NCBI GenBank assembly: GCA_015499995.1
Contig: JADNRV010000497.1
Coordinates: 1 to 29,657, forward strand
DNA: 29,657 bases
From: Flammula alnicola
Lineage: Eukaryota; Basidiomycota; Agaricomycetes; Agaricales; Strophariaceae
Direction: 5' to 3'
Numbering within the stretch: position 1 is the stretch's first letter; every line of letters starts with the position of its first letter. A program made the position numbers and the translations under genes. This document shows positions 9,873-19,322 of the stretch, in pieces. Under the pieces are notes generated by a model, which saw only the letters and a list, made by a program, of their open reading frames with translations, had not been told where the DNA came from and searched no databases.

Positions 9873-10803
9873 TCAAGCAATAGCGGGCAGGCCGAGGATG
9901 GCAACAACTTCTGCGAGACGGAGGTAGTAGATCGTCGAGACGAGTCCTGAAAGGATAGGAACAACGAGGGCCAGGAGTCCTGGGACAATCTGGAAGGCAA
10001 GGCCAAGGATTTGAGCGACGTGGGCTCTGCATAAAATGAGAAATCAATATGGTAAAGAGATACAATGAAGGCAAGACGTACCCGATAGTGGCGACGAGGG
10101 GCAAGATGACTGTGGCGGCGGTGCCGTCGACAGCAGCTACGACAACTTTGAGGACAGTGAAGAGAAGCTACAAAAATCGATGAGCACTGAATATATGTGA
10201 AGAGGGGTTAACATACGCAGAGGAGAGTGGAAACGACGAGAGCAACTTGGTCGATGCTGAGAATGGTCTCTCCAACGTTGAGGACGAAGCCGGTGGGGTT
10301 GTCGACGATGAATTGCACTTCAACGACGGCGTCCGAGAGGATATCGACAACTTGGTTGAGGAGGGTGGTGATAACGTCGACCTTGATGTCAGCCTTGACG
10401 CTGACGGCAGCCGCTACAAGACAAACACACGAGTCAGAATCATATCCAACCCTTCGAAATAATAGAGGCGAGAGAAAAATTAAATTAAAAAAAACAACGT
10501 ACTCAAGCTCTCGGTGATAGGCCTAATTTTATCACACATATCCTTGAAGATTTCAGGAAGCGAAGGGTGTCCGTTGACGAGACGGGGAGTGAGGCTGGTA
10601 ACTGTGCCGACAACTCCAGCGGGGTTTGAAGCGATACTCTCGACCTTAGGCACAACGCTGCCAACGACAGGCAGCGGTGGCAGAGAAGAACCCAGTCCGC
10701 CAAGGGTGCTACCAACGGCACCAACGCCTGGCACAATGGGGGCTGCGGTGGAGAGAGCGGCGCAGCCTACGGCAACGAAGAGGGAGAGCGAGCGGAAGAA
10801 CAT
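9873..10803 (-). CDS. Secreted hydrophobic hypothetical protein
   Basis: Exons 10503-10803, 10217-10413, 10082-10167 and 9873-10026 (introns 89, 49 and 55 bp, all GT-AG) give 245 aa. The first 20 residues form a signal peptide (MFFRSLSLFVAVGCAALSTA, cleavage near AAP). A Pro/Gly/Val linker follows (about 21-70), then an amphipathic middle (DIKVDVITTLLNQVVDILSD) and a strongly hydrophobic C-terminal half (LLFTVLKVVVAAVDGT, GLLALVVPILSGLV, AEVVAILGLPAIA). The mature protein has few cysteines, which argues against a hydrophobin. It resembles lineage-specific secreted or membrane-associated proteins of mushrooms; I cannot assign a function. The stop at 9873-9875 and all phases close correctly. 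Confidence 0.72.
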
Positions 10804-11567
10804 CGTTGGAGATTTAAAGGAATGTGGGGGGCGTCTGTAAGACGATATGAATTATCTGAAGGGCGGAAGATAGGGAAATGACAAAAGTCGATGTAGATTT
10901 CAGGCAAGAAGACGTCCATTATATACCGCCCGAACATGCGGATGAAACCCTGAAAGAAAAAAAAAGTGGAAATAGCACGATCAGCTATGTAACAGAAAAC
11001 GCCGCGCACCAGCGCATTGAACCCTCCGTAAACCTCCGCGAACCTGAAAAAATACAAACGCGCTAACTTCTAGCGCCTTTTTTCTTATGCGTTGGAGCGA
11101 ATAGAAGACACTGATCAGCGCGGAATTATCAAGAACGTAATAAACTTGCCTAATCCGGTATCTCTCCACAACTCCTGTTCATCGGGAGAAATTCCGCTCC
11201 AAATATTCAAATTATCGTGTCACCGTTGCTATGGAGAGAAATATAAATCGTCAAATGAACACTAGATTCTTTTTTCTCTGAATATCATTCGAACATCTAC
11301 GAGCGCGCTCAGGAGCCATCCGCAACGCGAAATAAGCAGCAGGAGACGACTCGAGCCTCGAGGCAACCTCGAGGAGAGCACTATAAGGATATACGGTGGT
11401 TGCCGGATAGAATACATCAATTTGCATCAGGTAGAGGATTGCGGAAGGAACGGAGGCAACATGAAGACAGGGTATATGACGAGAAAATCAAATGAATCTT
11501 GTATTATATTACTACCAGTCTCCAGAGTTGTGACGTCAGGGTTCCGGTGATTTCAAGCAAACGAAGA
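10804..11567. other. Gap upstream of the 9873 gene
   Basis: On the minus strand TATATAAT at 10918-10925 is a likely TATA box for the secreted-protein gene. A minus frame of about 75 codons at 11251-11487 (containing ILYLMQIDVFYPATTVYPYS) looks somewhat protein-like but has no start or clear acceptor, and such a frame is not improbable by chance. A perfect CRE-like TGACGTCA is at 11531-11538. Confidence 0.4.
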
Positions 11568-11575
11568 GATACACA
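11568..11575. repeat. 8-bp target-site duplication, hAT-like copy 1 (left)
   Basis: GATACACA here is repeated at 13722-13729, exactly flanking the element 11576-13721. Confidence 0.85.
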
Positions 11576-11633
11576 TAGTGCTGGGTTTGTTATGAAGATG
11601 TTAGTAACTCCGAATATATAACACACAAATAAC

Positions 11634-11748
11634 CAGACTCCAAACCAGTCGTGGGACGCTCTTTATCTAATCTTATCGGTTGATCCGAAGTTTCAGCGAA
11701 ACTTGTCAACTTGTTAACGCGTCCCAACGACTGGCAACAAATGTAAAT
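11634..11748 (+). repeat. Left terminal inverted repeat of nested element
   Basis: Pairs with 12877-12987. Besides matching the other end, this arm contains CCAGTCGTGGGACGC near its start and GCGTCCCAACGACTGG near its end, which are nearly complementary, so each arm could fold into its own hairpin. Confidence 0.85.
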
Positions 11749-11751
11749 TTG

Positions 11752-12182
11752 CTCATGTTTGGCAACGTCTTTGGCCTCTTCCTGCTCTTCGGCTCTTTGG
11801 ATTTGCGTTAAGCAATCATTCACTATTTTCCAAAGGAGCAGTCCCTCTTGACCCATTTTTTCAGCAGCTTTCCGCATGAAGGATCCTTCAAGAAAATTGG
11901 CTGTTGCCTTCGCGTTATTGAAGTTGAAGCCATGACATTGTTGTGACTCATGTGAGCTGATAGACTTTGCGGCATAATTCTTTCTGCATGGCAGTTTCAA
12001 AGGCCCAGGGAATGGCATCCTTTGCGAATGTACCATAAAGCATTAACATTTTTGTGTCGTTGTCTTCGTGGTCCTGGATTGTCATGCCATAAAAAGCTTT
12101 GAATAGACCTCCAAAGGTCATCCTTTTTTGCACATAAATGCAGAATGCTTTCCAAGTCTGTTGGGGAGTCATTGGATGACAT
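11752..12182 (-). pseudogene. Decayed ORF inside the nested element
   Basis: Two overlapping minus frames look like pieces of one protein. The first starts at 12172 with WKAFCIYVQKRMTFGGLFKAFYG and runs to about 11948 (PWAFETAMQKELCRK). The second continues in another frame with FLEGSFMRKAAEKMGQEG and DCLTQIQRAEEQEEAKD. No consistent intron joins them, so a frameshift is likely. The pattern recalls N-terminal parts of proteins from mushroom mobile elements, but I cannot name the family. Confidence 0.4.
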
Positions 12183-12396
12183 AGTGCTCTATTCTACAAT
12201 ATATGCTAAGTACGTTAAACGCCTGTATATACTTTGCCACGCAAGGAAGGCAAGGCCATCGTGAGGCCCGAGGGTGAAGACGTTGCAAAACATGAGCAAA
12301 CTAGCGCATCTCCATGCTCCGCATGGATCCTCGCTGAATCAGAATTGCTTAAAGTTGTACTTACATAGGTTACTGTACTGGTCGGCTTGGTCCACT

Positions 12397-12461
12397 GGAG
12401 AAATCTCTGAAGCTTCAATTTAGTGCAAAAACTGCTAGCTTAAGTTGAAATTTCAGCTTTG
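12397..12461 (+). repeat. Direct repeat A in nested element
   Basis: About 65 bp, roughly 75% identical by eye to 12755-12819; the shared core is AGCTTAAG(C/T)TGAAATTTC preceded by TTTAGTGC(C)AAAAA. The two copies start 358 bp apart. Confidence 0.6.
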
Positions 12462-12754
12462 ACCAGAAATGTAGGCTAACTTTCTAGCACCAATGCGCAT
12501 AGTTGTTTCCTCATATATTTAGGAACCCTGAGTCGGAGGTGCATGTACTAATGACAGCCTGGGTTATGAATCGGGACTGGCAGAATAACTATAGTATCCC
12601 ACTCACATTTGCATCGGAAGCGGCTCGGCAAAAGAAGTGGAGCACTGAATGCCTTACGTAAGCGGATGCTGATGCCAAACATATAAACAGCAGAAGAACG
12701 CGCCCCTGCACCTGAAAGCTCTCGACGATCTCAAATTCTTAGCTGCAGGAGGAT

Positions 12755-12819
12755 GAAGAAACCTCCGAAGCTCCCTTTTAGTGCCAAAAAACCCAGCTTA
12801 AGCTGAAATTTCGGCCTCG
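12755..12819 (+). repeat. Direct repeat B in nested element
   Basis: Partner of 12397-12461. The pair could be the ends of a further small insertion or an old tandem duplication. Confidence 0.6.
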
Positions 12820-12876
12820 CAAGCGATTCTGACACGATGGGTACGCGTGAGAAACTTAGCGCGAATATAGATATAG

Positions 12877-12987
12877 ATTTACATTTGTTGCCAGTCGTTG
12901 GGACGCGTTAACAAGTTGACCAGTTTCGCAGAAACTTCGGATCAACTGATTAGATAATGAAGCGTCCCACGACTGGTTTGGAGTCTG
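12877..12987 (-). repeat. Right terminal inverted repeat of nested element
   Basis: Reverse complement of 11634-11748; the terminal 27 bp are identical and the rest differ by a few substitutions and small gaps. Confidence 0.85.
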
Positions 12988-13200
12988 ACAAATAACATGT
13001 TATTAACATATCTCACATGGAGGGGTCAAAAATTGGATGTGATTTACTGTTAGATATTCCGGAAAAGCCTATGGCCGAGCCCAATGGATGGCACAATCGA
13101 AGAGAATATTCTACAATAAAAATTTCTGTTTCTAAAATTCTTACTGGTCTATGTATTTCCCCGACATCCTCGAGAACAGCTGCCCCCTGCAGTCCATTCC

Positions 13201-13540
13201 ATGTCCACTCTTCTCGATCTCCTTAACACCAAAAATGTTGATCCCAAAGATGTTGACATCACTGCACTTGAAGACCAGCTCTTCGACCACCCGGACCCGT
13301 ATGACCTGGATGAGACAGATTGTATTGAGCTGGCCCTTCAGGTCAAGGTGACTCGTTCAACAAGCGTTTGACATCGCCGACTACGTCAAGCTCAACGAAC
13401 TCAAACTGAAGGCCCTTATCAAGCAGGTCGATTCCCATGGCCCAGGTGCTTCACTTGCAGTGTCAGCAACCACTCAGCCCGATAAACCAATGAGAAATCT
13501 GGGCGACTGCAGCATCAACAGCTTCCTCGACGGCGAGTAG
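13201..13540 (+). pseudogene. Frameshifted coding remnant carried by hAT-like element
   Basis: A frame from ATG 13201 reads a leucine- and aspartate-rich peptide (STLLDLLNTKNVDPKDVDI, then LFDHPDPYDLDETDCIELAL) and stops at 13369-13371. The +1 frame is open from about 13364 (AFDIADYVKLNELKLKALIK) to TAG 13538-13540 (SINSFLDGE). The change of frame between two protein-like halves implies a frameshift. Copy 2 keeps only the second half and has an extra in-frame stop. It may be a transposase remnant or a captured host fragment. Confidence 0.5.
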
Positions 13541-13721
13541 GGTTTTTAACATGTTAATAACGTGTGAGATATGAATTTCGTGTTAGTACATAACATTGTG
13601 AAATTTATATTACGTAATCCGAATAAATAACAGTTATTAACAAGGATATCTAACGTCACATGAGGTCCCGATATTATCTCACGTTGGTAACATCGGCGAA
13701 ATAATATCTAACCCAGCACTA

Positions 13722-13729
13722 GATACACA
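13722..13729. repeat. 8-bp target-site duplication, hAT-like copy 1 (right)
   Basis: GATACACA, the partner of 11568-11575. It begins one base after the putative stop codon of the minus-strand secreted-protein gene. Confidence 0.85.
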
Positions 13730-13730
13730 C

Positions 13731-14335
13731 CTAAGCCCATAAAATATCGTTCATAATCTGGCCCGACATCGCCTCCATCTTTGCCTCCGAATCTACAAAA
13801 TGTGATAGGGAGTTGAGCAGCAATTCGATGAATACCTTGGTTTCGAGAACGGAATCAGCTCACCTCCCAATCCCACCTCCGATCGCCCACTGTTCGGTGT
13901 CCGGCTGAATAATCCAGATAGGACAGCAGTGTTCAACCTTAGTCTCCGTGCCATCACCGAAAGGAAATTCTTGGCTGTTGCGATGACGTCTGCGGTTCGG
14001 GTTGATCTCGACGCGGTGATAGCGCTGACAGAAGTGTCGGCGGTGGTCCTATTGACGCTCGAAGGTTTGGAGACATGGTTATACGCCAGAAAGGAATCGT
14101 TGTCTGCGTTTAGTTTCGACGAATAGTTCGTCGTATACAAGGCGTTGACCCTGAGGCAGCTGTTGGACTGGTCCTTCCCATACGAGGGCGGTCTCACAGA
14201 GGAAAATAGGAGGTGCCGTTTGTGGTTGAAAGTCAAAGCAGACCGCGAGTTGGAGGGTGCAGACAAGACACACGCGGCCAGGAGGAAGAATAACGTTGCC
14301 GTATAGATGTAAGACCGACAGTTGAAAGAGCGCAT
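13731..14335 (-). CDS. Small secreted protein, splice model uncertain
   Basis: ATG at 14335 opens a clear signal peptide (SYIYTATLFFLLAACVLSAPS). In the same frame, exon 13864-14335 joined over a 71-bp intron (GTGAGC donor, TTTTGTAG acceptor) to 13731-13792 gives 177 aa ending MSGQIMNDILWA. Another frame over the same splice, from about 13990 to 13731, has a stronger coding look (many G-first codons: IQPDTEQWAIGGGIGR, then FGGKDGGDVGPDYERYFMGL). That would require further introns upstream to reach the signal peptide. In that reading the hAT-like element interrupts the gene and supplies a stop at 13708-13710. A minus-strand TATA-like element (CCTTTATAACCC) lies about 45 bp upstream of the ATG. 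The family is unknown. Confidence 0.45.
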
Positions 14336-14850
14336 TGTTCAAAGGAGTGTGCTTTCGTTGAGTAGGGGGCTGAGGGTTATAAAGGAAGGGAAGGGGTATA
14401 GTCTCGGTAAGTATTGTGATCCAGGCCAGTTACGCCAGCCCTTTTATGCGCGGAGCGGCTGCTTGCGGCATAAGAGCGAATACTTAATAGGGTCGTCGAC
14501 GGTCGAGTGGTCTATATATACGTGCAGCGAACGCGCATTTAGGACGGAGAAGAACCTAGAAGGATGATGCACAGAGATGAAGAGTTTGAAAGATGCTGTT
14601 AGCGAACCTTCTGTAGTCATGGTTGGCACGCTCTATATACACCCCATAGGAGAGAACGGTTGGCCGAGATGATAAAAGGAGAAGCTTAAGCTTTAAGTCG
14701 CCACCTCGAGGTCGAAGGCCGTTCAGATTGGAATTTGCACAATGAAGGCGTAAAGCGTGCAGATTGACGAGTTGAAGGCCGGATAATATGGAATCTTGAG
14801 GTGCCATTGACACGCAGAGAGATACCGAAGACACAGTCTACAAAAAGAAA
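14336..14850. other. Gap between secreted-protein gene and hAT-like copy 2
   Basis: Presumed upstream region of the minus-strand secreted-protein gene. The minus frames here (for example 14556-14834) show no motif. No gene supported. Confidence 0.5.
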
Positions 14851-14858
14851 GACAAATC

Positions 14859-15432
14859 TAGTGCTGGGTTTGTTATGAAGATGTTAGTAACTCCGAATAT
14901 ATAACACACAAATAACATGTTATTAACATATCTCACATGGAGGGGTCAAAAATTGGATGTGATTTACTGTTAAATATTCCGGAAAAGCCTACGGCCAAGC
15001 CCAATGGATGGCGCAATCGAGGAGAATAATCTCCAATGAAAATTTCTGTTTCTAAAATTCTTACTAGTCTACTGCCCTGGCATCCTCGACAACAGCCCCA
15101 CAGTCGACAAACTGAAGGCCCTTATCATGCAGGTCGATTCCCACGGCCCAGGTGCTTTGCTTGGAGTGTCAGCAACCGCTGAGCTTGACCCAGCTTGACA
15201 AGCCAATGAGAAAGCTGGGCGACTGCAGCATCGACAGCTTCCTTGAGCGAGTAGGGTTTTTAACATGTTAGTAACGTGTTAGATACAAATTTTCGTGTTA
15301 GTAACATTGTGAAATTTATATTACATAATCTGAATAAATAACAGTTATTAACAAGGATATCTAACGTCACATGAGGTCCCGATATTATCTCACGTTGGTA
15401 ACATCGGCCAAATAATATCTAACCCAGCACTA
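14859..15432. mobile_element. Non-autonomous hAT-like element, copy 2
   Basis: 574 bp with the same TAGTGCTGGGTT / AACCCAGCACTA ends and in the same orientation as copy 1. A perfect 8-bp duplication, GACAAATC, lies at 14851-14858 and 15433-15440. It lacks the nested insertion, so it shows the empty site ACACACAAATAACATGTT. It also lacks about 200 bp of the coding remnant seen at 13160-13400 in copy 1. High similarity in the shared parts indicates fairly recent activity. Confidence 0.85.
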
Positions 15433-15440
15433 GACAAATC

Positions 15441-15825
15441 GGTGGTAAGTCGGAGGGTGACATGACCATGATTAGACCAGGCTCGTCCTACGCGTTCAAG
15501 AGTATAACTATCAGGAGACAACATTAAATTCGCTCAACAGTCAAGAGAGACGTCAGACGTACCTTACTTGGATAACAAATACCCTCAACGAAAGGTGGAA
15601 GAATCCAAGAAGGCCAACTTTGAAGGTGCGGAAACAAGATATGGAACAATGCATGTACAAATGTATTACAGAAGTGATAATGATACAATTCCCGTCCATG
15701 CCACATGGAATGCTAAAACATAGAAAGACCCAATGGCAAAAAGAATGGCGAAAGCGACAGTGGTATACTTGACGAAATAAGGGGAACAGCGATGATGTCT
15801 GGCAGGGGGGAAATAGAGGCCCTCT
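15441..15825. other. Gap between copy 2 and the hydrolase gene
   Basis: Presumably 3' UTR of the hydrolase gene and spacer. No gene supported. Confidence 0.5.
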
Positions 15826-17331
15826 CTATAACGACGAGCTCGAAGACGAAGCAGACCTAGACTTTTCCGAGGTATCGCGAAGACTGGCGATAAACTCGGC
15901 GACTGCACTCCAATAACCAGGCTGGGTGCACGTATCGTCTGCCAACATAATCAACCTCAGAAGCAAGCCCCAAAATAAAGCCAAAGGAGGAAACGCACTG
16001 TGCCCGCCATACTCAAACTCCATGTACTTCGCCCTCTCCAAGCCAACTTTGTACTCGCTTCCATTGATCTTCTTCTTCTCGCCCCTCTTCGCTACGGCCT
16101 CCCACAGAGAGCGCATGTGTTCGCGCGGCACGAGCTCATCTCTGGCCCCGCTAAGCATGAGTATCGGCGTCGTCGCAGGGATAAGTGGGATCTTTGAGGC
16201 CGAGTCCCATTTCTGATGACACAGGAAAGAGAATGGCCCCAGGACGGGAAGTGCGTGCGGTACGAGGCTGGGGAGAGAGGTGAAGGTATTTTCGAGCACT
16301 AGCGCATCAATCTGTTGCTATAGGTGAGAGCGGTTGGTGAATTGAGTTGCAGATAGGTTTACCTTTGTAGGGTTCCGGCTTGCAAGGTCAATGGCAACGG
16401 CGCCCCCGATGGATTGCCCGTAGAGAATCTTGGGAAATTTAGGGAAAGGCAGATGGGACAATATGTGTCACATACAATGGGTGTTTGTTGAAATAAAGGA
16501 TTCGACAGGAGGTAGTCGAGCGCAGCTTGGGCGTCTATCCGCAGCCCTGGATACAACATGAGATCTTTGGTTTTCTCAATATTTATAGGAACGTGCCTTT
16601 CTCGGATGGAGAGCCTTCCGAATGTCCATAACTATGACAAATTAGAAAAGGGTGCAGACAAGAGATGTGATACACACCCTCTGTAACACATCATCAGGAC
16701 GTTACACCGCATCTTCTTGAAGAAAATGCCGGCAAGGGGTATTCTATGGCCAAGGTTACCGCCATTTCCGTGGAACATGACCACTGTCGGTCGAGTCGCA
16801 ATGAACTATTGAACCTTGGATTAGTTGGCAAGCAGAACAAAAGCAGCCAAGACACGCACGTCGTCCTCCGACATATCTGCAGGTATATCGATAAAGGCTT
16901 CTCCATGGCCAAGCTCCTTCTTCTGAGGAAGCAGATAGCATCTGAGCATCACGTTGTCGGGTGTTTTAAGTTCCAGATTCTCGTAAGGCAGTTCGAAATC
17001 AGACGGAGCCGCAACATCTATTGGCCTTAGAATGCGGTACTAAGATGCATTACGACGCGCCACACATACCTATTCGAGATCCAGGAGGAAAAGCAGAGGG
17101 GTATATCAGGTAGTTCTGGCCATAGTATACGAGGCCTACGCCTGCAAAATAGAAGAATCCTAGTTAGCCAAGACACGCGCGAGAAAGTATGACCACGAAC
17201 CTAGTGTTGACAGCGTCGCGGCGGTTGCAAGAGTGCCCTATATGGCCTTCTCAGTTAGTTGTTGGGATATCTCCTAGCAGAATAAATCTTACCTTCGCAA
17301 ATGTTTCGAGAGAGGGGAAAAAGCCCGACAT
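15826..17331 (-). CDS. BEM46/ABHD13-type alpha/beta hydrolase
   Basis: Membrane-anchored serine hydrolase family of the fungal endomembrane system; the substrate is unknown. Ten exons: 17293-17331, 17201-17237, 17070-17141, 16860-17017, 16678-16805, 16597-16631, 16476-16546, 16363-16428, 15999-16311, 15826-15938; 343 aa. An N-terminal hydrophobic anchor (about 14-36) precedes YLIYPSAFPPGSR. The oxyanion-type HGNGGNLG, the nucleophile elbow GQSIGG (Ser186), ARDELVP (Asp260) and GGHND (His306) form a complete triad. LENTFTSLP and FLCHQKWDS are typical of the family. In exon 4 the acceptor CCAATAG (17018-17020) is used, because the earlier CTAAG would give a stop. The intron at 16547-16596 has a GC donor. 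The His lies right before an intron (15939-15998), which if unspliced would break the active-site loop. Confidence 0.9.
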
Positions 17332-18045
17332 CGCGACAGTAACAAAAAAGGAGAAATCACCAACACAGCAGCATCGGTCAACACAGATTGGCGTTGTTTG
17401 GCAAGAACCGTGCGAAAATATGATCGGCAGAGGTTGCACGCAAGTCTGAGCGCCAATTTCAGTGACATAGAGGGACAGAACCCAAGTACCCTGGGTTTGA
17501 GTGCACCTTTGAATTGAAAACCCCACAAAGCCACGCATCGTAGCTCGTTCCACTAATTTTTCTCCAATATGAGATGAGGTTGAGATGAGGGCTCCGAGTC
17601 AGAAGTATGGTGGCAATTAGAAGACTGGAAGACCTGCGGCATTGCATTGAACATCCAACCCGCCTGAGGTGCCAAATTATGGGATGACATCGAGGATATT
17701 ACAGTGTTGAAGTAGACCACACACTTTACTGTCCAAAATCGATTCCCGAGAAGGGAAACCTCGAACAAAATCCAAAAACACCTGCTTAACCACAGCCGAG
17801 GCCAGCACGAAATGTTACTTTCGCCGGGAGTCGGCTCGACCTCAAAAAGGGAGCCTTTAGCCAAATACCTTGAAATAGTTACGATTCCAGCGAGCCGCTT
17901 CCACATGAATGCGAGGATAGAGACTGTTTTACAGAATTTATTTAGTCAATACAGCGTAAATGAGACAATCGTAGCGACCCCATGTATCCGACTCGTCCAG
18001 CATCACAAACTAACCAAGAGCGAATCCAGAATCCTCTTGGTGTGT
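17332..18045. other. Gap between hydrolase start and UBC13 end
   Basis: Should hold the hydrolase promoter and the UBC13 3' UTR. A 117-codon minus frame at 17553-17906 has no motif and no supporting splice structure; I do not call it. Confidence 0.5.
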
Positions 18046-18750
18046 TCAAACAGCGTACTTCTGAGTCCACTCCTGACTGACCCGCTGTGCGTCCTTCTCA
18101 TCTTCTTTATAGTGTTTCGCAACGTCGGTGGCGAGAGGGTCATCGGGATTTGGCGCGCTCAGTAGTGCCTGGACGGAGAGCAGTACAGTCCTAATTTGGA
18201 GAGCAGGCGACCATTTGTCTTTCAGGATATCCAAACATATCCGCCCTAGCTTATCTGCATAGAGCGTTCAGGACAATGACATTTAGGAAGTGGGAGGATA
18301 AAATAAGGAAACGCACCGATGTTGGGGTGATAGATCTTCGTCAAGAACCTCACCTTCGGAGGTGCCATGGGGTATTCCTCCGGCAAGAACAACTCTAGCT
18401 TGAATTTTCCATCTTTCGTACCATAGGACAGTGTTCAGCGTCAAAAGACAGACATCAGGGTGGAATGTTGCTCACTTGCGAAAGGGCTCCCGCCTGGACC
18501 CTCAATTATGACATCGAAGTATCTAAGATTGTCTTCATGCGGCAACGCTGAGATTCCGGGTGCAGGATCGGCGACAAGTCGTTCGGTTTCCTGTAAAATA
18601 AAGGGCACACGACCATAAAATGAGCTGCTGGAGCTTGTTGCGGGATATTGACCTTGATAATTCGCTGCGATCCGATAAGGCACTGTGAGTAACCACTCCT
18701 ATCCGTTGGATATGAAAGCCCATCGCGAGGCATACCTTCGGAAGGGCCAT
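18046..18750 (-). CDS. UBC13: Ubiquitin-conjugating enzyme E2, UBC13 type
   Basis: E2 that pairs with an MMS2/UEV partner to build Lys63-linked ubiquitin chains in DNA-damage tolerance and signalling. Exons 18736-18750, 18653-18664, 18476-18590, 18317-18412, 18046-18254 give 148 aa (usual family length about 150). The 12-nt second exon encodes only RIIK; using the acceptor after GGATCGCAG gives the family-typical MALPKRIIKETERL, whereas an earlier acceptor would insert six residues. Visible features are the HPN motif (76-78), catalytic Cys86 in [12 protein letters not shown], and [20 protein letters not shown]. Introns are 71, 62, 63 and 62 bp. The gene ends QKYAV. Confidence 0.93.
18653..18664 (-). 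other. 12-nt microexon of UBC13
   Basis: Four codons (RIIK) between 71-bp and 62-bp introns, both phase 0. Skipping would keep the frame but delete part of helix 1, which contacts the E1. Confidence 0.7.
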
Positions 18751-19322
18751 TTGCACACTACAACAGCTAATGGTATCCCGGAAACTCGACGAAATAGAGA
18801 AAGATGAAGGGTAGGATCGTGAACAAGTCAGAAACAGCAATTCAATTCAGCGGGTCCATTTCGGCATCGTAATCTGAGGATGAGTCAGCAAACAATGCCT
18901 TTGCACAATAAAGGTCAATGGGTGTGGGAAGAACTGCGCAAGCCGAAATCAAGCCGAATTTGTTGGCGCATTTGACGCTCAAGTCAGTAACGGCGCTACT
19001 ACATAGAGACACGATGTTCCGGATTTTCGAACTAGTTTCTCGATTTATAAAACAACAAGCACCATCTAAGAATGTCGAATAGAGTAATACAGATGGCGTT
19101 CCCTCCTCCCAGAAAGTCGAATGGTATAATAATAAATTATAATGGATCAAAGATTGCTCTTCCCTCCGAGTCCTCTGGCTCTAATGCTTTGACGGTGAGG
19201 CGGCAGTGGCAATATTCTATGGACATCGGGAAAGGGTCAGATTGGCAAGCTGTAACTAGATAAAGATGCGGAAACTCACGGTGATGAACGTTTGGCGTGC
19301 GAAGCCGCGGCGCGAGTTAGAC
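18751..19322. other. Gap between UBC13 start and the pheromone gene
   Basis: Holds the UBC13 promoter and the pheromone 3' UTR. A GTGAGT ... CTAG pair just after the pheromone stop (near 19260-19280) is too close to be a normal intron. No gene supported. Confidence 0.5.

Larger units (their letters stand above)
11634..12987. mobile_element. Long-TIR (Mutator-like) element nested in hAT-like copy 1
   Basis: The ends are CAGACTCCAAACCAGTCGTGGGACGC and its exact reverse complement; the inverted repeats run about 111-115 bp with small indels (11634-11748 and 12877-12987). The 9-bp sequence ACAAATAAC is duplicated at 11625-11633 and 12988-12996, and copy 2 of the outer element has the uninterrupted site, which proves insertion. 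Long TIRs plus a 9-bp duplication fit Mutator-like elements, though other fungal superfamilies are not excluded. Inside are decayed minus-strand frames (11752-12182) and a pair of 65-bp direct repeats. Confidence 0.82.
11576..13721. mobile_element. Non-autonomous hAT-like element, copy 1 (interrupted)
   Basis: The element is bounded by the 12-bp inverted repeat TAGTGCTGGGTT ... AACCCAGCACTA and perfect 8-bp target duplications (GATACACA). The short TIR and 8-bp duplication fit the hAT superfamily. It is 2146 bp, of which 1354 bp plus a 9-bp duplication is a second element inserted near the left end; the core is about 783 bp. Copy 2 at 14859-15432 matches it end to end except for a roughly 200-bp internal deletion. 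Subterminal AT-rich repeats (AACATGTTA-type, TCTCACA/TGTGAGA) resemble transposase-binding arrays. No full transposase is encoded; a decayed frame lies at 13201-13540. Confidence 0.85.

Noticed and set aside
11251..11487. 75-codon minus frame as the missing 3' exon of the 13731-14335 gene
   Set aside because: No acceptor joins it in phase and an open frame of this length is not improbable by chance.
17553..17906. 117-aa minus frame starting MWKRLAG
   Set aside because: No family motif, no splice partners, and located in the hydrolase promoter/UBC13 3' region.
17812..18165. 117-aa plus frame
   Set aside because: Overlaps the UBC13 last exon on the opposite strand; shadow.
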